Source: Nissolia schottii
Taxonomy: Eukaryota; Streptophyta; Magnoliopsida; Fabales; Fabaceae
Assembly (NCBI GenBank): GCA_003254905.1
Contig: QANU01006828.1
Span: 501,886 to 565,885 of the forward strand
Reading direction: 5' to 3'
DNA length: 64,000 nt
Position 1 is the first letter of the stretch. Each line of letters opens with the position of its first letter. Below are positions 46,349 to 59,900 of the stretch, in pieces. The notes below the pieces were generated by a model. It had not been told where the DNA came from. It did no database searches and saw only the letters and a list, made by a program, of their open reading frames with translations. A program made the translations under genes and the position numbers.

Positions 46349-48386
46349 ATGTCAATCATGGGAAAGACATTCCTCACACTCATATTCATCATATCTTCAA
46401 TACTCTCAATAGCCTCATCATCAAGAATAGGACCTTCCTCCTCCACCAACATAGATTGGTGGTGCAACCTAACCCCACACCCCAACCCATGCAAATACTA
46501 CATAACCCAAATCAACAAGCTTCACACAATCAAGCACAAATCAGAATTCAGGGCAACGCTAGTTCAACTGGCATTAAATCAAACACTTACCATGCAAGCC
46601 GAAGCACAGCAGTTTCAACAGAACATGGTAACCAAGAACCACAAAGCAGTGCATGGCGATTGCTTGAAGCTCTACGAGAACACCGTCTTCCACCTCAATC
46701 GCACCCTCCAGGGCCTAATTGGTAGGAATCACAAGAAAACATGTTCGGCGAACGACGCACAGACATGGCTCAGCACTGCACTCACAAACCTCCAAACATG
46801 CCAGAGTGGAGCAGAGGAACTCAGCGTTCAAGATTTCAGAGTTCCAAATCTGAGCAGAAACGTCACAGAGATGATAAGGAACAGCATGGCAATCAACATG
46901 GATCTGATGAAGCTGAAACAGAACAATCACAGCAAGGCAGAAACAGAGCAGAGTGGGGGTTTCCCGAGCTGGTTTTCGGGGCACGAGAGGAAGCTGGTGC
47001 AGTCTCCGGGCGTAAAGGCGCACCTGGTGGTGGCGAAAGACGGGTCGGGGCATTTCAAGAACGTGCAGGATGCGCTGGACGCGGCGGCGAAGAGGAGGGT
47101 GAAGACGAGGTTTGTGATACACGTGAAGAAAGGGGTGTATAGGGAGAACATTGAGGTTGAGAAGAACAATGACAACATCATGTTGGTTGGTGATGGGATG
47201 AGGAACACCATCATCACAGGTAGCAGGAGCGTTCAAGATGGTTATACTACATATAGCTCTGCAACTGCTGGTAACAGTTACATATTCCATCTTCTTTCTT
47301 TTTCACATCATTTATACTCACGTTGTTGTTGTTACTGTTGGGGTAGAAATAACATTTTTGAAAGTATCATGCACATAAATATACATTTCTCACAAAGATA
47401 AATCAATGAATAAAACTATTTTTATCCATAATTAATTTAATCAACAATAACAAAGTAATGTCGGTTATACATGAATCAGACTTCGGAATAATATCCCGCC
47501 ATAGTAATTTTATCTGATAAACTATGTTCACATTTAAAAAAAATAAAATAAAATTTAAATGAATCGAGTGCTTTCTAGCTTGTGAGGTTTCCACAGAAAT
47601 TTTGTTATATACTTCTTTCTACCAATCTTTTTGTTTGCTTAGCTATAACACTTGAATATTAATTATTCTTTGAATTGTTGAAATTATTCAGGCATAGATG
47701 GACTTCACTTCATTGCGCGTGACATCACCTTCCAAAACACCGCGGGAGTTCACAAAGGCCAAGCCGTGGCGCTCAGATCGGCCTCCGACCTCTCGGTCTT
47801 CTACCGTTGCATCATATCAGGCTACCAAGACACCCTCATGGCCCACGCTCAGCGCCAATTCTACCGCCAGTGCTACATCTACGGCACCGTCGACTTCATC
47901 TTTGGCAACGCCGCGGTGGTCCTCCAAAACTGTTACATCTACGCAAGGAGGCCCTTAGATGGCCAAGCCAACATGATCACGGCCCAAGGTCGGGGCGACC
48001 CGTTTCAAAACTCCGGGATCTCGATCCACAACTGTCAGATACGGGCCGCGCCCGACCTTGCCGCGGTTGTTGATCAGTACAAGACCTACATGGGCCGGCC
48101 CTGGCAGCAGTACTCTAGAGTGGTGGTCATGAAGAGTTTTATTGACACGTTGGTGAGCCCATTGGGCTGGTCTAAGTGGGGCGATACCGATTTTGCTTTG
48201 GACACTTTGTATTATGGGGAGTATGAGAATTATGGGCCGGGCTCAAATACTAGTGGTAGAGTGAACTGGCCTGGTTTTCATTTGATAACAAGCCCAGCTG
48301 AGGCATCCAAGTTTACAGTGACTGATCTACTTGCGGGTCGCACGTGGTTGGGTTCCACATCTGTGCCATTCACCTCTGGCCTTTGA
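46349..48386 (+). CDS. Type-I pectinesterase with PMEI-like pro-domain
   Basis: The enzyme removes methyl esters from homogalacturonan in the cell wall. Two exons, 46349-47270 and 47692-48386, join in phase 1 to give 538 residues; the 421-bp intron is the only one. In order: a signal peptide (MGKTFLTLIFIISSILSIAS); a PMEI-like pro-domain with WWCNLTPHPNPC, GDCLKLYENTV and a later Cys pair; a processing site of the RKLL type (HERKLVQ); then the catalytic domain starting VVAKDGSGHFKNVQDAL. The catalytic motifs are all present: GQAVALR, YQDTL, VDFIFGNA and GRPW. The C-terminal motif TWLGSTSVPFTSGL is usual. The start gives a proper signal peptide; a second in-frame ATG follows three codons later. 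A PMEI gene lies upstream on the same strand. Confidence 0.94.
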
Positions 48387-49660
48387 TTCTTTGAGCTGCT
48401 ATCTGTGTTGTGTGTATAGCAACATTTGGTTAATATTGTCAATTTCATTTAATTGTTTAGGAATAAGGCGTAATGTTTGTAGTTTGTTTAAGATATATGC
48501 AATATTCTTTTGTACAATATATACAATAAGTATTTGTGTGTCTTTCAATTGATGAAATTAATTATACGATTGCTCATCACTTCAGTTTTATTCAAGGATT
48601 TTATCCTTTTTACTTTTGTATCACTTAAGACCAATGAGTGATCATTATTACATGTACTAGCATTCTATTAGTAATGTGTGTGTTGGGGGGGGGGGGGGGN
48701 GGAATGAGGAGCTTGGAAGGTGTGTGAATGATGATTATGGTCTCAAAATAGAATGGGTTAGGATCTACTACTGATTTGAAATTGATGCAAGGCCTGCAGG
48801 GACAACCATTAAATTAGCTATATAGATTTAGAGAGTTAATTAATTTGGCATGTGAGCAACAATTTGTGCCGCAGAAACATCCGAAAGACTCCAGCATCGT
48901 CACTCATGACAGTTTAGGTGGGGGCCACCATGCCCTCGCCCTCGCCCATTTGAGTGGGTGAATCGGCATGGAAGCTGTTCCATTACGTCAACTCCAATAT
49001 ACTCATTTTATTAGTATTCTCTCTCTACATCTTTCTTTATCTACCCAGGGGAAAGCTTTTAAGAATGGGTGATTGGTGTGAGCCGTTACCGTAGTATAAT
49101 TAGGTTTGGTTTGGTACAAAAAAATAAGACAAAAAGATATAAAATTTTTGTATTTTTTTATGTTTGGTTAAAGTTGAAATAAGACATAACTTTTTTTATT
49201 TAAAAGAATATAAAATTGGGATTTAAAGAACAAAAATCTTCTTTATCTTTGTCTTATTCTTAGTACCAAACGCAATCTTGGATCACCCTCTTTCCATCAT
49301 CGGCTGCCACTTCATTTGTTTGCTCCTCTCTCTCTCATATTTGCATAGCTTGCAAATAGATAGATGGATAGATATAGAAAGAGACTCTTTTTTGGGAGAG
49401 AATTGTTGCATACTCTTGGTATGTTTAGCTGAGTCTCTATCGGTTGCGGGTAGAGAGAGAGAGAGAGAGAGAGCTTTGCCCAATTCCTTTGTCATACATT
49501 AATGCCACCTTATTTCCCTCTCGAAAAGCTTTTCCACCAATTCAGCTCATCTCATCCATCCTGACAGTGACGACATAGAATAGAATAGAATAGAAAAATA
49601 CAAGGTATTGGTTAGCGACAAAACAAAGAGAATTATTTATCATTAGGGCTTAATTTCTTT
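48387..49660. other. 3' flank of pectinesterase and promoter side of the NAC gene
   Basis: A G-run at 48684-48699 ends in a single unresolved base (48700). The remainder is AT-rich with short CT and GA runs (49328-49340, 49451-49472). The NAC promoter should lie in the right part. No further gene is seen. Confidence 0.5.
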
Positions 49661-49671
49661 CTATATATTTA
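49661..49671 (+). promoter_or_regulatory. Possible TATA box of the NAC gene
   Basis: CTATATATTTAA is followed by a pyrimidine-rich leader. A donor-like CACAG-GTTCTT at 49830-49831 and an acceptor GTGCAG at 50725-50730 suggest a 5'UTR intron of about 900 bp before the start codon at 50759. This is inferred from splice-like sequence only. Confidence 0.4.
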
Positions 49672-50758
49672 ACCCTAGCTAGCTCTACTTGCCTTGCTTT
49701 CTGCTTTTCCTACGTACTTCCACATCAGTGTTGATCATCCTTCATTTGCCTCTTGTTATCTTGATCCAATAAGCAAATTGCACATGCTAGGCTGCACCAG
49801 AATCAAACTAGACCAAAGTACCATTCACAGGTTCTTCATACTTTTTTATGTTTTGCAATAACTTTGGTGTTTCTATTTTGGGTGTAGTTTTCTTGTGTTA
49901 TTGCAAAAATATTTATCTGATTTAGAAGCTTACTCTATATACATATCTCGGTGTGATATTAAGGGATACCAGTTTGCATTTCAGTGTCAAAGTCCAATTC
50001 ATTTTTTGCAGCTTTGGAGGAAGATTCGTGACTGCACCACCCTCATCCATCTGTGAGCTCTCTCATTTACTTTTTCTCTGAATTCTATTCTCTCCCTTAA
50101 TTTGTCTCTTTTCTTCTTGAGAACTATAGAAAGAAGGTCCATGGGGTTTACCATCATTTCGAAGCATGGGTCATGAATGACTGACAATATATACATCACT
50201 TGTATGTAGCATATATCTTAATATATTCACATGCATAATCATCATTCATCATGGCCATGCTCTTTTTACTCCATGGACAGATCCAATAATGTATTAGAAA
50301 ACTAAAGTGGATCGTGAGTTTTAGTCTTCTTTGCATTCCAACACTCTTTGAAAAATATCTTGAATTGAGGAAATGTGTGTTCTTCCCTCATTTGTGAATT
50401 TAGGGTTTTTCTTTTTAGATAGGGACCAAACTTTCTGATTCTCTGCATTGTAGTCTTGTGCTTTGTAATTATCCAATCTCTAAAATTAGGCACTTGGATA
50501 TTCTATTTTTTCTAGACTTTTATTTATTTATTTATTTATATCCATTCTGCTAAATTAAACTCGTTGAAAATTAATGTTGACTGAAATGCAAGTTTAATCA
50601 CCTCAGCATATATAAGTACACTCCTATGAAGTGATATTTAATTAAATTTGGTCTAGCAAGCAAGTAAATTTATAATAATTAAGCGAATGAAGTGTGTTAC
50701 GTATAAATGCTGCTTCGTTCGCACGTGCAGGATTCAGGAAAATAAACAAAGGGAGAAC

Positions 50759-52545
50759 ATGAATAGTTTTTCTCATGTTCCCCCTGGTTTTAGGTTCCAT
50801 CCCACGGATGAAGAACTCGTTGATTACTACCTAAGGAAGAAAGTTAATTCTACTAGTAGGATTGACCTTGATGTCATCAAAGATGTCGACCTCTATAAAA
50901 TTGAACCATGGGATCTTCAAGGTACCTACCTAGCTAGTACTTAATAAGTTCATAGAATTCAATATATATATATTAACAAGAAAATTTGTATTTGTAGAGC
51001 TATGCAGAGTAGGAAGAGAAGAGCAAGATGAATGGTATTTTTTTAGCCATAAAGATAAGAAGTATCCAACAGGAACTCGCACGAATAGGGCAACAGCGGC
51101 AGGGTTTTGGAAAGCAACGGGAAGGGACAAAGCTATATATTCAAAGCATGACTTGATAGGTATGAGGAAGACGTTGGTGTTTTACAAAGGTCGTGCCCCA
51201 AATGGACAAAAATCGGACTGGATCATGCACGAGTATCGCCTTGAAACCGATGAATTAGGTGCCACTCCACAGGCAAGTTTTCAAGATTATAAAGACTTAA
51301 GAATGTGTATCAGAAATTAGACAAGGTGAATTATATTTTGACTGTTGTTTGTTGGTTGTCACGTCTAAATGATTCCGGTAATTGTGTTATATGAACTTAT
51401 TTGGCGTGAGAAAATGATGGTTGATGTTCGAACAGACAATGCATAGTTGATTTTAGTTTTTTTTTTCTTTTTATTTTATTTAAGCTTTAAACACCCGACG
51501 ACAGTTGATTTTGCTTTCGAGCAAATTGTGCAAGTGAGTGTCAAACTGGGTAGTATCAACGTTGTTTGGTATGGGACACATGCTGACTCAAATTCAAGCC
51601 ATCAGTGGATTGGATCTTAATCTTAATGGCCCCAAACATTCAATGATAAATAAGATGAGCGCGCATTTTTTTAAAAAAAAAAACAATCTACCATTGGATT
51701 GCAATTTAATACCCATTTGATTTATTAGACCACCACATGATCAGTTAATGGTTTATTCTGGCACAGTTTCGCACAAAATTCATCGTGTTGTTTAGCATTT
51801 CTCTTCATGACAAATAAGCATACATATCATCTTTCAGTTGATTAAACTAGCAATTTTTTATTTGTCAAAATTGATGTGAAATTTTTGTGTGTATGGTTTG
51901 GATTTGCAGGAAGAAGGATGGGTGGTGTGTAGAGTATTCAAGAAGAGAATACCAACAATGCGCAAACTGATGAGTGAGCATGATTCCCCCTGCAGCAGCA
52001 CTTGGTATGATCATCATCATCATCATGACCAACTCCCTTTCATGCAACAACAAGACTTTGACTCCTCCTCAAATCAAACCACCACTCCACCCAATCTCGC
52101 CAGAAATTCTTATATGATCCCAGAACATCATGCTGGATACGTTCTAGATCACCAGCTCCCATTAGTCCATTTCCCTCCTCAGCAGCTTCCACTCTTTCAA
52201 AACTCCAACAATGTTAATCCAATGGGAACATATGAAAACCATGGCACTATGATGATACAAGAAGGACAAGTTCCACAGACTGGTAATCAACAAAACCTTC
52301 AGGCAATGTTTGGAAACAACAACACAATTAATGAAGTTGCTGATTGGCGGGTTCTTGATCACAACAAGTTTGTTTCTTCACACCTTATAAGTCAACAAGA
52401 TCCTGTGTCCAAAGACAACAACAATAGTGCAAATGAACAACAACAACAGCAGTTCAAAGATTGGGACAAGCAAGAATCATCAATTATGATGCCTGAAAAT
52501 GTCTCAACATCAAACTCCAGCTGTCCAATGGACATGTGGAAATAG
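50759..52545 (+). CDS. NAC transcription factor, VND4/5/6-type
   Basis: VND proteins are NAC master regulators that switch on secondary wall formation and cell death in xylem vessels. Exons 50759-50921, 50998-51272 and 51910-52545 give 357 residues. The NAC domain fills about 1-160: [94 protein letters not shown] and [13 protein letters not shown]. The C-terminal region has a His run, is Gln/Asn-rich, and carries [14 protein letters not shown] and a final CPMDMWK, as in VND1-6. This identifies the VND clade but not which member. Intron 2 begins with GC rather than GT (CAG-GCAAGT at 51273). The start gives the clade-typical [10 protein letters not shown]. Regulation beyond the probable leader intron is not visible. 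Confidence 0.93.
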
Positions 52546-54377
52546 TGCCTCCTTAAATTGGTATTATTCGGTATATACTCATAATTAATAGGGTTTCTTA
52601 GCTAAAGAGAAAAAAAAAAATTGGAAGTACAGTTTGAATTCTCTGTACATAATAAAAGAAATGACTATAACCTTTACAAGTATATAGTATATTTGTGGAG
52701 CTTCTGGCTCCAATTGAAGCTAGCCACTAGCATTAATTAAGTTAAAAATTTATTGAAATAGTCAAATACTATATAGTTAGTATATATGTAAAGTCATATT
52801 TCCCTAAAGAGGTCAAACCCATTTGTTTTAGGGTTCAAATGTTAAGTCACATTGCCACGAATCATGGGCTCTATTTTGCAGCCAATGATCAAACAGCCAC
52901 ATGTTCGCTGTTCCTATATGAGATTGGCCACATGGTCGACATATATGTATTATATCTATGTTTGAATGATGTTACATTTGAAACAAATAGTTATAGATTA
53001 ATAAATGATTCTTTATCCCTTTAATTAATTTGTTTCTTAAATTCGGAATATATTTTTGTCCAACAACTTTTTGTTTTATCCTCTTGTGCAATGAATTAAA
53101 ACAAAAAAGAGATGTTAAAGTGTATAAACTTGATAAATATTTGAGTACCAACTTCCCTTCTTTATTCTCTCTATCTTCACCAGCGCATTCCTTTCCTTGT
53201 AAACAAAGATTAATAGAGTAGAATGATTCGTTGGTGGATAGCATCAAAGGTTATCCTAAAAAAGTTAAAATAAAATTAAAAGCAAAGGTTTTTCTTTCAT
53301 CACTATCCGGTCCCCCTTACAAATGGCAACGAATGATACCACACATGCTTTGCTGCTAAGTCTCGCAATATATACATATAACACATCATATATATGCGTT
53401 AAAATCTCTTGGAGGTTTAGAAGGCAAGCAAAATATCAATGCCTAAGGCTGAATTGGGAATTAATTCAAGAAGTTAGATATAGCTCTTTATTTATTTGAT
53501 GTGTCATCAGATCATGCTAGCAAAATAATAGAGCCATTAGGCATTAGGGATCACAAAGGCCTTGTTTCATATGCGTGACTTCAAAGACTTGTACATGAGT
53601 CAAACAATTTCTTTAACACATGCCTTCATATGTGTATATGTATGTATTGAACATTTGGACTGTAGTGTTATGTACAAGAGTCAAACAATTTCTTCAACAT
53701 GTTACGAAGCCTGGTTTTCTTTTTGTTGGAACCACAAAAGAAAAATGAAGTTGATGGTGATCAATACCTAAGACACTAATTTGGGGCGTGGTTAAGTCAA
53801 AGGGGCTTATTCTCTCTTAATCAGTTCTTTAAATTTTTGGGTCAGCTGTCTCATCTTTAGAGTGCTTAACAAATAATTGGTTCCTGATCGTGTATCCAAA
53901 AAAATTACCTAAGATGCTATACAGCCTGGAAGAATGAAGAACAAATAGAAGCAGACCGGGTTGCAACTTGCAAATAAGAAATTAAGAGCTTAGAGCTGTC
54001 AATTAAATATGTATCGGATTGATTTGATTTAAGAAAAACTATCATTAATTTGTCCATTGTACACTAATATTTTACTATTTGCACAAAAATCTTAACGGGA
54101 ATTCCTTAATTTCTTATTGTTTCCGTTTCTTATGGAAAAATATCATTAATTTGATTTAATAAGACATCCTAATTAAAAATATCATTAATTTGTCCACTGT
54201 ATATACTGTTAAATTTGTGCAAATCTATAGAGATGTTTTAGGCCTTTTAGAGTTGATTGCGATGATATGAGTAGGGATTTATTATTCTATTAATAATAAG
54301 ACAGAAAATTAAGTCAAAATGCAACAATATTGCAACGGCTTGCCATAATCCTCGCAAGTGATATATTCCACTCGAGC
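52546..54377. other. 3' flank of the NAC gene and spacer
   Basis: The NAC 3'UTR probably ends near 52650-52690. The rest is AT-rich with no recognisable gene or repeat until the SINE at 54394. Confidence 0.5.
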
Positions 54378-54393
54378 AGATGAGGCATTATTG

Positions 54394-54557
54394 ACCAACG
54401 GGGGTTGGTCTAAGTGGTAAGTGACTTGGTATCGCTTAAGCAAGGTCCCGATTTCGAGACCTTGTATACGCAGTTATCCTTGCTGGGAGACTCGACCTGG
54501 GTTGATCCAGATTAGTCAAGGCGAAGCCTTGGATACTGGACAGGCAACTTAAAAAAA
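54394..54557 (+). mobile_element. Full-length tRNA-derived SINE
   Basis: The SINE is flanked by perfect 16-bp target duplications AGATGAGGCATTATTG (54378-54393 and 54558-54573). The 5' part resembles a tRNA with box A (TTGGTCTAAGTGGTAA) and a box B-like sequence (GATTTCGAGACC). The body contains GCTGGGAGACTCGACC and GGGTTGATCCAGATTAGTC and ends in a short A-rich tail. The intact duplication indicates a relatively young insertion. It is a SINE, not a functional tRNA gene. Confidence 0.9.
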
Positions 54558-54947
54558 AGATGAGGCATTATTGTCTCATTGATAAAATAAGTCAAGTCTT
54601 TCAAGTTGAATGCCACAAATAATTGGAAAACATGGTTAAATCGATTAAAGGAAAGATCCATTGTAATTGTACATTACAAATGGGATGATTTAGCACAAGA
54701 AATACTGCAATGAACAAAGCATAGTCAGATTTAAAACTTGGTGTGCGAAACTTGATTTTTCAACGTAGCCTTGAAGGCTTGAGGTTTCCATCTTTATTGT
54801 TTTATTATATTGGTTATTATTTGCTAGAATATGGTTAAAAATTTAAAAGTGTAAATAATATACTTTACTAAAAAAATTCATTTCTATATTTATTGAGGAT
54901 GTGAGCTATTGCGTAATTGTGTCATTTTCGATTTTGACTTTAACCAC

Positions 54948-55678
54948 ATGTTTGAAATGATATGAAATTCAATTCTCTCAAGAATTATAATTCAATTCCA
55001 TGATTTTGAATACAAAAACGGATTGAAATGACACAAAAATTCAATTCTTACATTTAGCCTTAAAGTAAATCAAATTCAAACAGATGTGATTTACAAATCC
55101 ATCCCTTTGATTTTCTATTTAAAATAGGAAAACCCCAAAATACCCTCACTCACCCTAATCTCTATTCTCTCTTCTTTTCTCTCCTCTTTAACATGTAGGC
55201 TCGTTATGCGTGCGACTGTTTATTTTTGCCTTCTCGCATGCAGTCACAATTCATGTTTGACAGTGGAGTGGCGATTCATGATTCATGTGTAGTCACGATT
55301 AGTGTGGTGTAGTCCTAAGTGGGGCCATGATGCTAGGGCAATTTTTGGCTATTGAAAAGCACAACAGTCACGATTTTGCTGCTTAATGTTTTATTTTAAT
55401 TTTTTTTCTAAATCAGCAAGCAAATTTTGTAAGCAGATCATACCTTTTTGTTGCCTTGCTACCATATTTAATTTGGAAGAAAGAGGTGGGAGATGAGGCG
55501 GGATGTGAGGGTGGGGAGGAAGAAGAAAAGGATGACATTAGGTAGGTGGGGTAAGTTGGGAATTTTATAGGCATTTCAAATTATGTAATTCAATTCGATT
55601 CTTTAAATTATTAGTTCATTTTAGACACAAGAATTAAATTCCATTTTATTCCACCTAAATATTTTAAACAGGCTGTAA
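54948..55678. mobile_element. Possible TIR element with CT/GA arms
   Basis: The left side reads GTTTGAAATGATATGAAATTC and the right, read inward, GTTTAAAATATTTAGGTGG then AATTTAATTCTTG; these are diverged inverted ends. The interior has a CT-rich left segment (55155-55190) and a GA-rich right segment (55475-55550). There is no clear target duplication and the ends are approximate. Confidence 0.35.
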
Positions 55679-56915
55679 AGTAAAACCATGTATTTAGTGA
55701 CACTTGTTTCAAACTTTGAAATCACACACATCTTTAGGACATGTTAATATTTTGTAGATTATTAAGAATAAATTATAGACACGTTTAGTTGGTAACACAT
55801 ATTTCCATATTCATAGGAATATGTATGATAATTATCAATATATCATTAATAAATTTAATTATATTATTATTATTATTATTTTATTTTTTAAAATTAAATT
55901 GAGGATAAATTAATATTTGTATACAATATTTTTATTCTCATGATATGAAAATAAAATATTATCAACCTCTGATATGGGAATAGAAATATTTAAAAAGTTC
56001 AATATATAATTTTTTTAAAAATGATTTATTTTTGAAAATAAATTATTATGCTAAAACAAACACGGGACAAAATATTTTCAAGTGCTCAGTACTTAAAATA
56101 ACTAAACATAACTTAAATTAAACGCCCTTATTTTTGTCCTTTTGTGTGTCTTACAAAATCTTGCTAAGCTAAACCTCAATATTGTTATAATATTTAAAAA
56201 TTACAAGTGTATTGCCATATTGGTTGACGTGGATACTGGGTGATTTTCACCCCATGATTTGGGATCCCTAAAACGGAAGAAAACGTCAACTACGTACGTA
56301 ACCACCCTACCTACATTGGAAATTTAAGGCTTTTTCTAAGTTCATGCTATCTTTCTGGATTGGAAAAAGCCATTAGAAGATTGAGATGATCCTACCTCAA
56401 TTTGATTTGCATTTCATGAATTTTTTACCACACAAAAGATCTAAATCAAACTCAATCAAATTTGCCAAAATAGTTAGCACAATTAATAAAGAAACGGCAT
56501 AAAGGACATGAATTTAACTCCTACTTTATGAATCCAAAGAAAAAAAAATCATTAAATTAAATTTATTTTTTACTCAGACCCAAATCAAAACCTTGACAGT
56601 CCTATGAAAAATCATATGCCAGCGAGCCGTCGCTTGATCTTTAATTTAAATACATACTGAATAAATTAATTCATTCTTTATAACAACTTTTTGTCTTAGG
56701 CTAACAACTTCTTTTACAGAATAGATATTTTATATTCAAAGAATCCATGCATGCCACGAGTCTACCAATTATAGCTAAAAACAATTGCTGGTATTTTTGT
56801 TCTTCATACCAAAAGAAATTAGTAATCAAATCCTCTTAAAGTCCTATAACTACACTTGTTGAGAACACTAAAAAAAAAATATGTCAACGGAGCAGCAGAA
56901 ACAGCATAACCTTAA
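55679..56915. other. AT-rich spacer
   Basis: I see no gene or clear repeat. The right end next to 56916 should be the 3'UTR of the SKU5-like gene. An (ATT)n run lies near 55860-55882. Confidence 0.45.
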
Positions 56916-59900
56916 TTACATAATGAAAATCACAGTACAAAATGCCACAAATAATGTGAAAACGTTCAATCCATGTCCAAAAGTAGAAGCAGCAGCAGAT
57001 GACTTTCTCTGTGCCCTGCAATCATAAAAAAAAAAAGAGAGACAAAAACATGTCTCATTAGAAGGATATGAGATATTCAATGTAATTATTGGTTTCCAAG
57101 GTGTTTGTTACTTACTTCTGCAAGCCACGGAGAGGACCACAATATAGAACATTATCCGGTGGAGCCATCTCGGTTTCGCCGTTTTCTTCGGGGTTCACAA
57201 TCCTCAGATATGTTTCTTGGCCAAGGTACCACCTGTCGAGGTTTTCTGCTCTCAGGTTCCATGATCCAGTGTTGTCGAGAGATACAAGGATCGCCGTCCA
57301 TCCACCGGGATAAACCTGTTTCGTTGGTTGTTCGAAGATTTAGAATTGCAACATACATTAAAAGTGACAATGTTCTCAGGATCACACACACACCTGAGTT
57401 GTGCAGCGAGAAATCGCATCCCACATATTATAAGAACCTTTGTTACTCTCTGTCCAATTACCAAAGTCCATCCTGAATTCAAGAAATCAATTGCCGAATC
57501 ATGACCGCACGCAATGTTGTACACTTCCGACACGAAGAAGGTTTAAAAAAAATAAAAATAAAAAAAGAAGAAGAAAAGGGATTCTTACCCAACTACAAAA
57601 AAGGAGTAGCCATCCAGGTGAAAGTTCTGCACTGTGGTGTCGTCGTTTTGCAACACAATCTGAATGAATCCCCTGTAAGTAGCATTGATAAGAGAAGTGT
57701 CGATTCCCGGTCTTCTGTTCAACGGCGTACTGGGGAAATCGAGCTTGTAGATGCCTCTTAATTTATGCTGGTCAGCAAGACGGAATGGTAGTTGCGGCTT
57801 AATAAATGAGATCCCGTTAATCGCAGCTCGAGTCTTGCCCTTGATTGTCGCTGGCGAACTAACCATTAACACGTAAGTATCGGTGATATTGATGGAGCCA
57901 TAACGAAAGGATCCTTGGGGATTAGGGCGAGCTCCACTAGCACTTGTATTTTGCCTGCTCAACAACACATGGAGAAATTCAATATATAATAGTACTTAAC
58001 TGGTGTCTGAAATCACCAGAAGTAAAAGAACAGAATACAGTAGTTATAATGATTATGTCCCTATTTATTTAAGCTTATAGAACAAATTCTACTAAGATGC
58101 TATGATCTTCTACAATTAAGGATTTCAGTTAGTTTAGGCAAAAGCTCTTCCAATTTGAATTTTACACTTCATCTTGCAAAGTGAATTCTAACTCTGAATC
58201 AAGGTTATGTGACAACTAACCTTACAATCATCAAAAGACCAAGAACAGAATCGAGACTGAAATGATTTTTTATAAAGGGTGGATAAAATAATGGAAACAA
58301 AATAAATAATCAAAACATAACGCAGCATTGAATTGCAATCTCTGATATAATCCTCTGTGATATCAGATGATGGGAACAAACCTGATGCTTTTTGCTTGGT
58401 TCATCGAATACATCTTGTTATAGAAATCATCTGGTGGAGGTGGCAGTGGACCACTCGCTTTTCCCTTGGAATTTGTGTAGTGCAAAATTGCAACTCCTAT
58501 AACCCTCTGCCACTGTGATCCATTCACAAACCTTGCACTTGCAACAATATAGTAATCTGTGCTTGCATTCTGGTCGGTTGAAAGTAGAAAAGAGTAAGAC
58601 TGGCCAGCGTGAACATCAAAATCGGTGAAATTCATTTGGCTAGTGTAACGCCCCTCTGTTTCTACCAGCAACATATTATGATTTTGAATTCGGAAGTTCA
58701 AAGAAGTTGAAATCCCCACATTGTGGACACGAATTCGATAAGTCTTGCCTGCCAAATATATGTGTACATCATGCCAATCAGTCAGTATACAAACCATTCC
58801 AATCACTTCCAAACATTAATCACAAGTTCACAAAAGGCTCCAAAGCCATTAAGTACATACAATCCAGTCATCTTTCAGAAGGCGCAGCATATCAGCCGAA
58901 AACACAAAGTCCACAACAACATAAAACAAGAAATGGCGCTGCAAATTAATGCATGGTTTTTTTTGAGACAGTGAAATTATTTTACAGCAAGGAAAAGACA
59001 AGTCAAATGATCTGCTAAACCAGTCGAATCAATTGAAGGCGCCAAATAGACAAAAGGAAATATACATGAAAAGTGGATAATGAATTTGACCAATCACAAA
59101 CTGGAAACATCTCCATTCAGAAAGAGAATGAAGCACAGAAGCATCACCAACAAAAGCAAAAAGAATATAACAGGAAATTTAATGTCCTATAATGGGGGAG
59201 ATAGTAATACCCGGATCAACTGTAATTGTTTCATAATCAATGCCTCCAGGTACTAGAGTAGTGTTGTACTGGTAAGGTCCCTTCCCATTGATAAGAACAC
59301 CATCCGGCACTCCGAGGTCTTTTCCGCTATCAAGTGCTGTTCTCAGAGCCTACAGTTTCACACATGCATGTATAATAGAAATCAATCACAATGCACTTCA
59401 TCGCCAATATATACAAAAATAACGATTAACACAAGAAATTTTACTAACCTTGTGCTCCTGAGTAAACCAGTCACCGATCATAAGGACAATATCCCCATCT
59501 GGCTGTGGAAAAGGAATTGAGATGATTTCTCTGTTGTTGATAACTAAGGGACCAAAGCCACCGGAGGCTCTCTGGAAATGAAGGGAAGGGAAGTAAAAGA
59601 AACTCCCAATTTGATCCTTGACTTGAAACTGGTATGTCCAATTCCACTTGGGAGGAATCGGACAATTCGTGCCGAGAACTCCATCTTGCCACGAATTGCG
59701 CCGCATTTGAACCCCAGCCCTGCCACAAACATTGGTCACAAGATTATTAAAACCGAAAATAGATGAACATAGGGTAAAAAATAAAGCAATGTAACAGTGG
59801 AACCAACCATGTTACAAGAAGATCTTCATCCAAGTCATTGAACACATTCACAACAACATTGTTATTAGTTGTGACGTTGATGAGGGGCCCTGGAAACTTC

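Noticed and set aside
46715-47290. 191-codon frame opposite the pectinesterase gene
   Set aside because: It is a shadow of a well-supported exon in another frame. The plus strand encodes the complete pectinesterase domains.
54394-54470. tRNA gene
   Set aside because: Only the internal promoter boxes are tRNA-like. The cloverleaf does not complete, and a SINE body, tail and target duplication follow.
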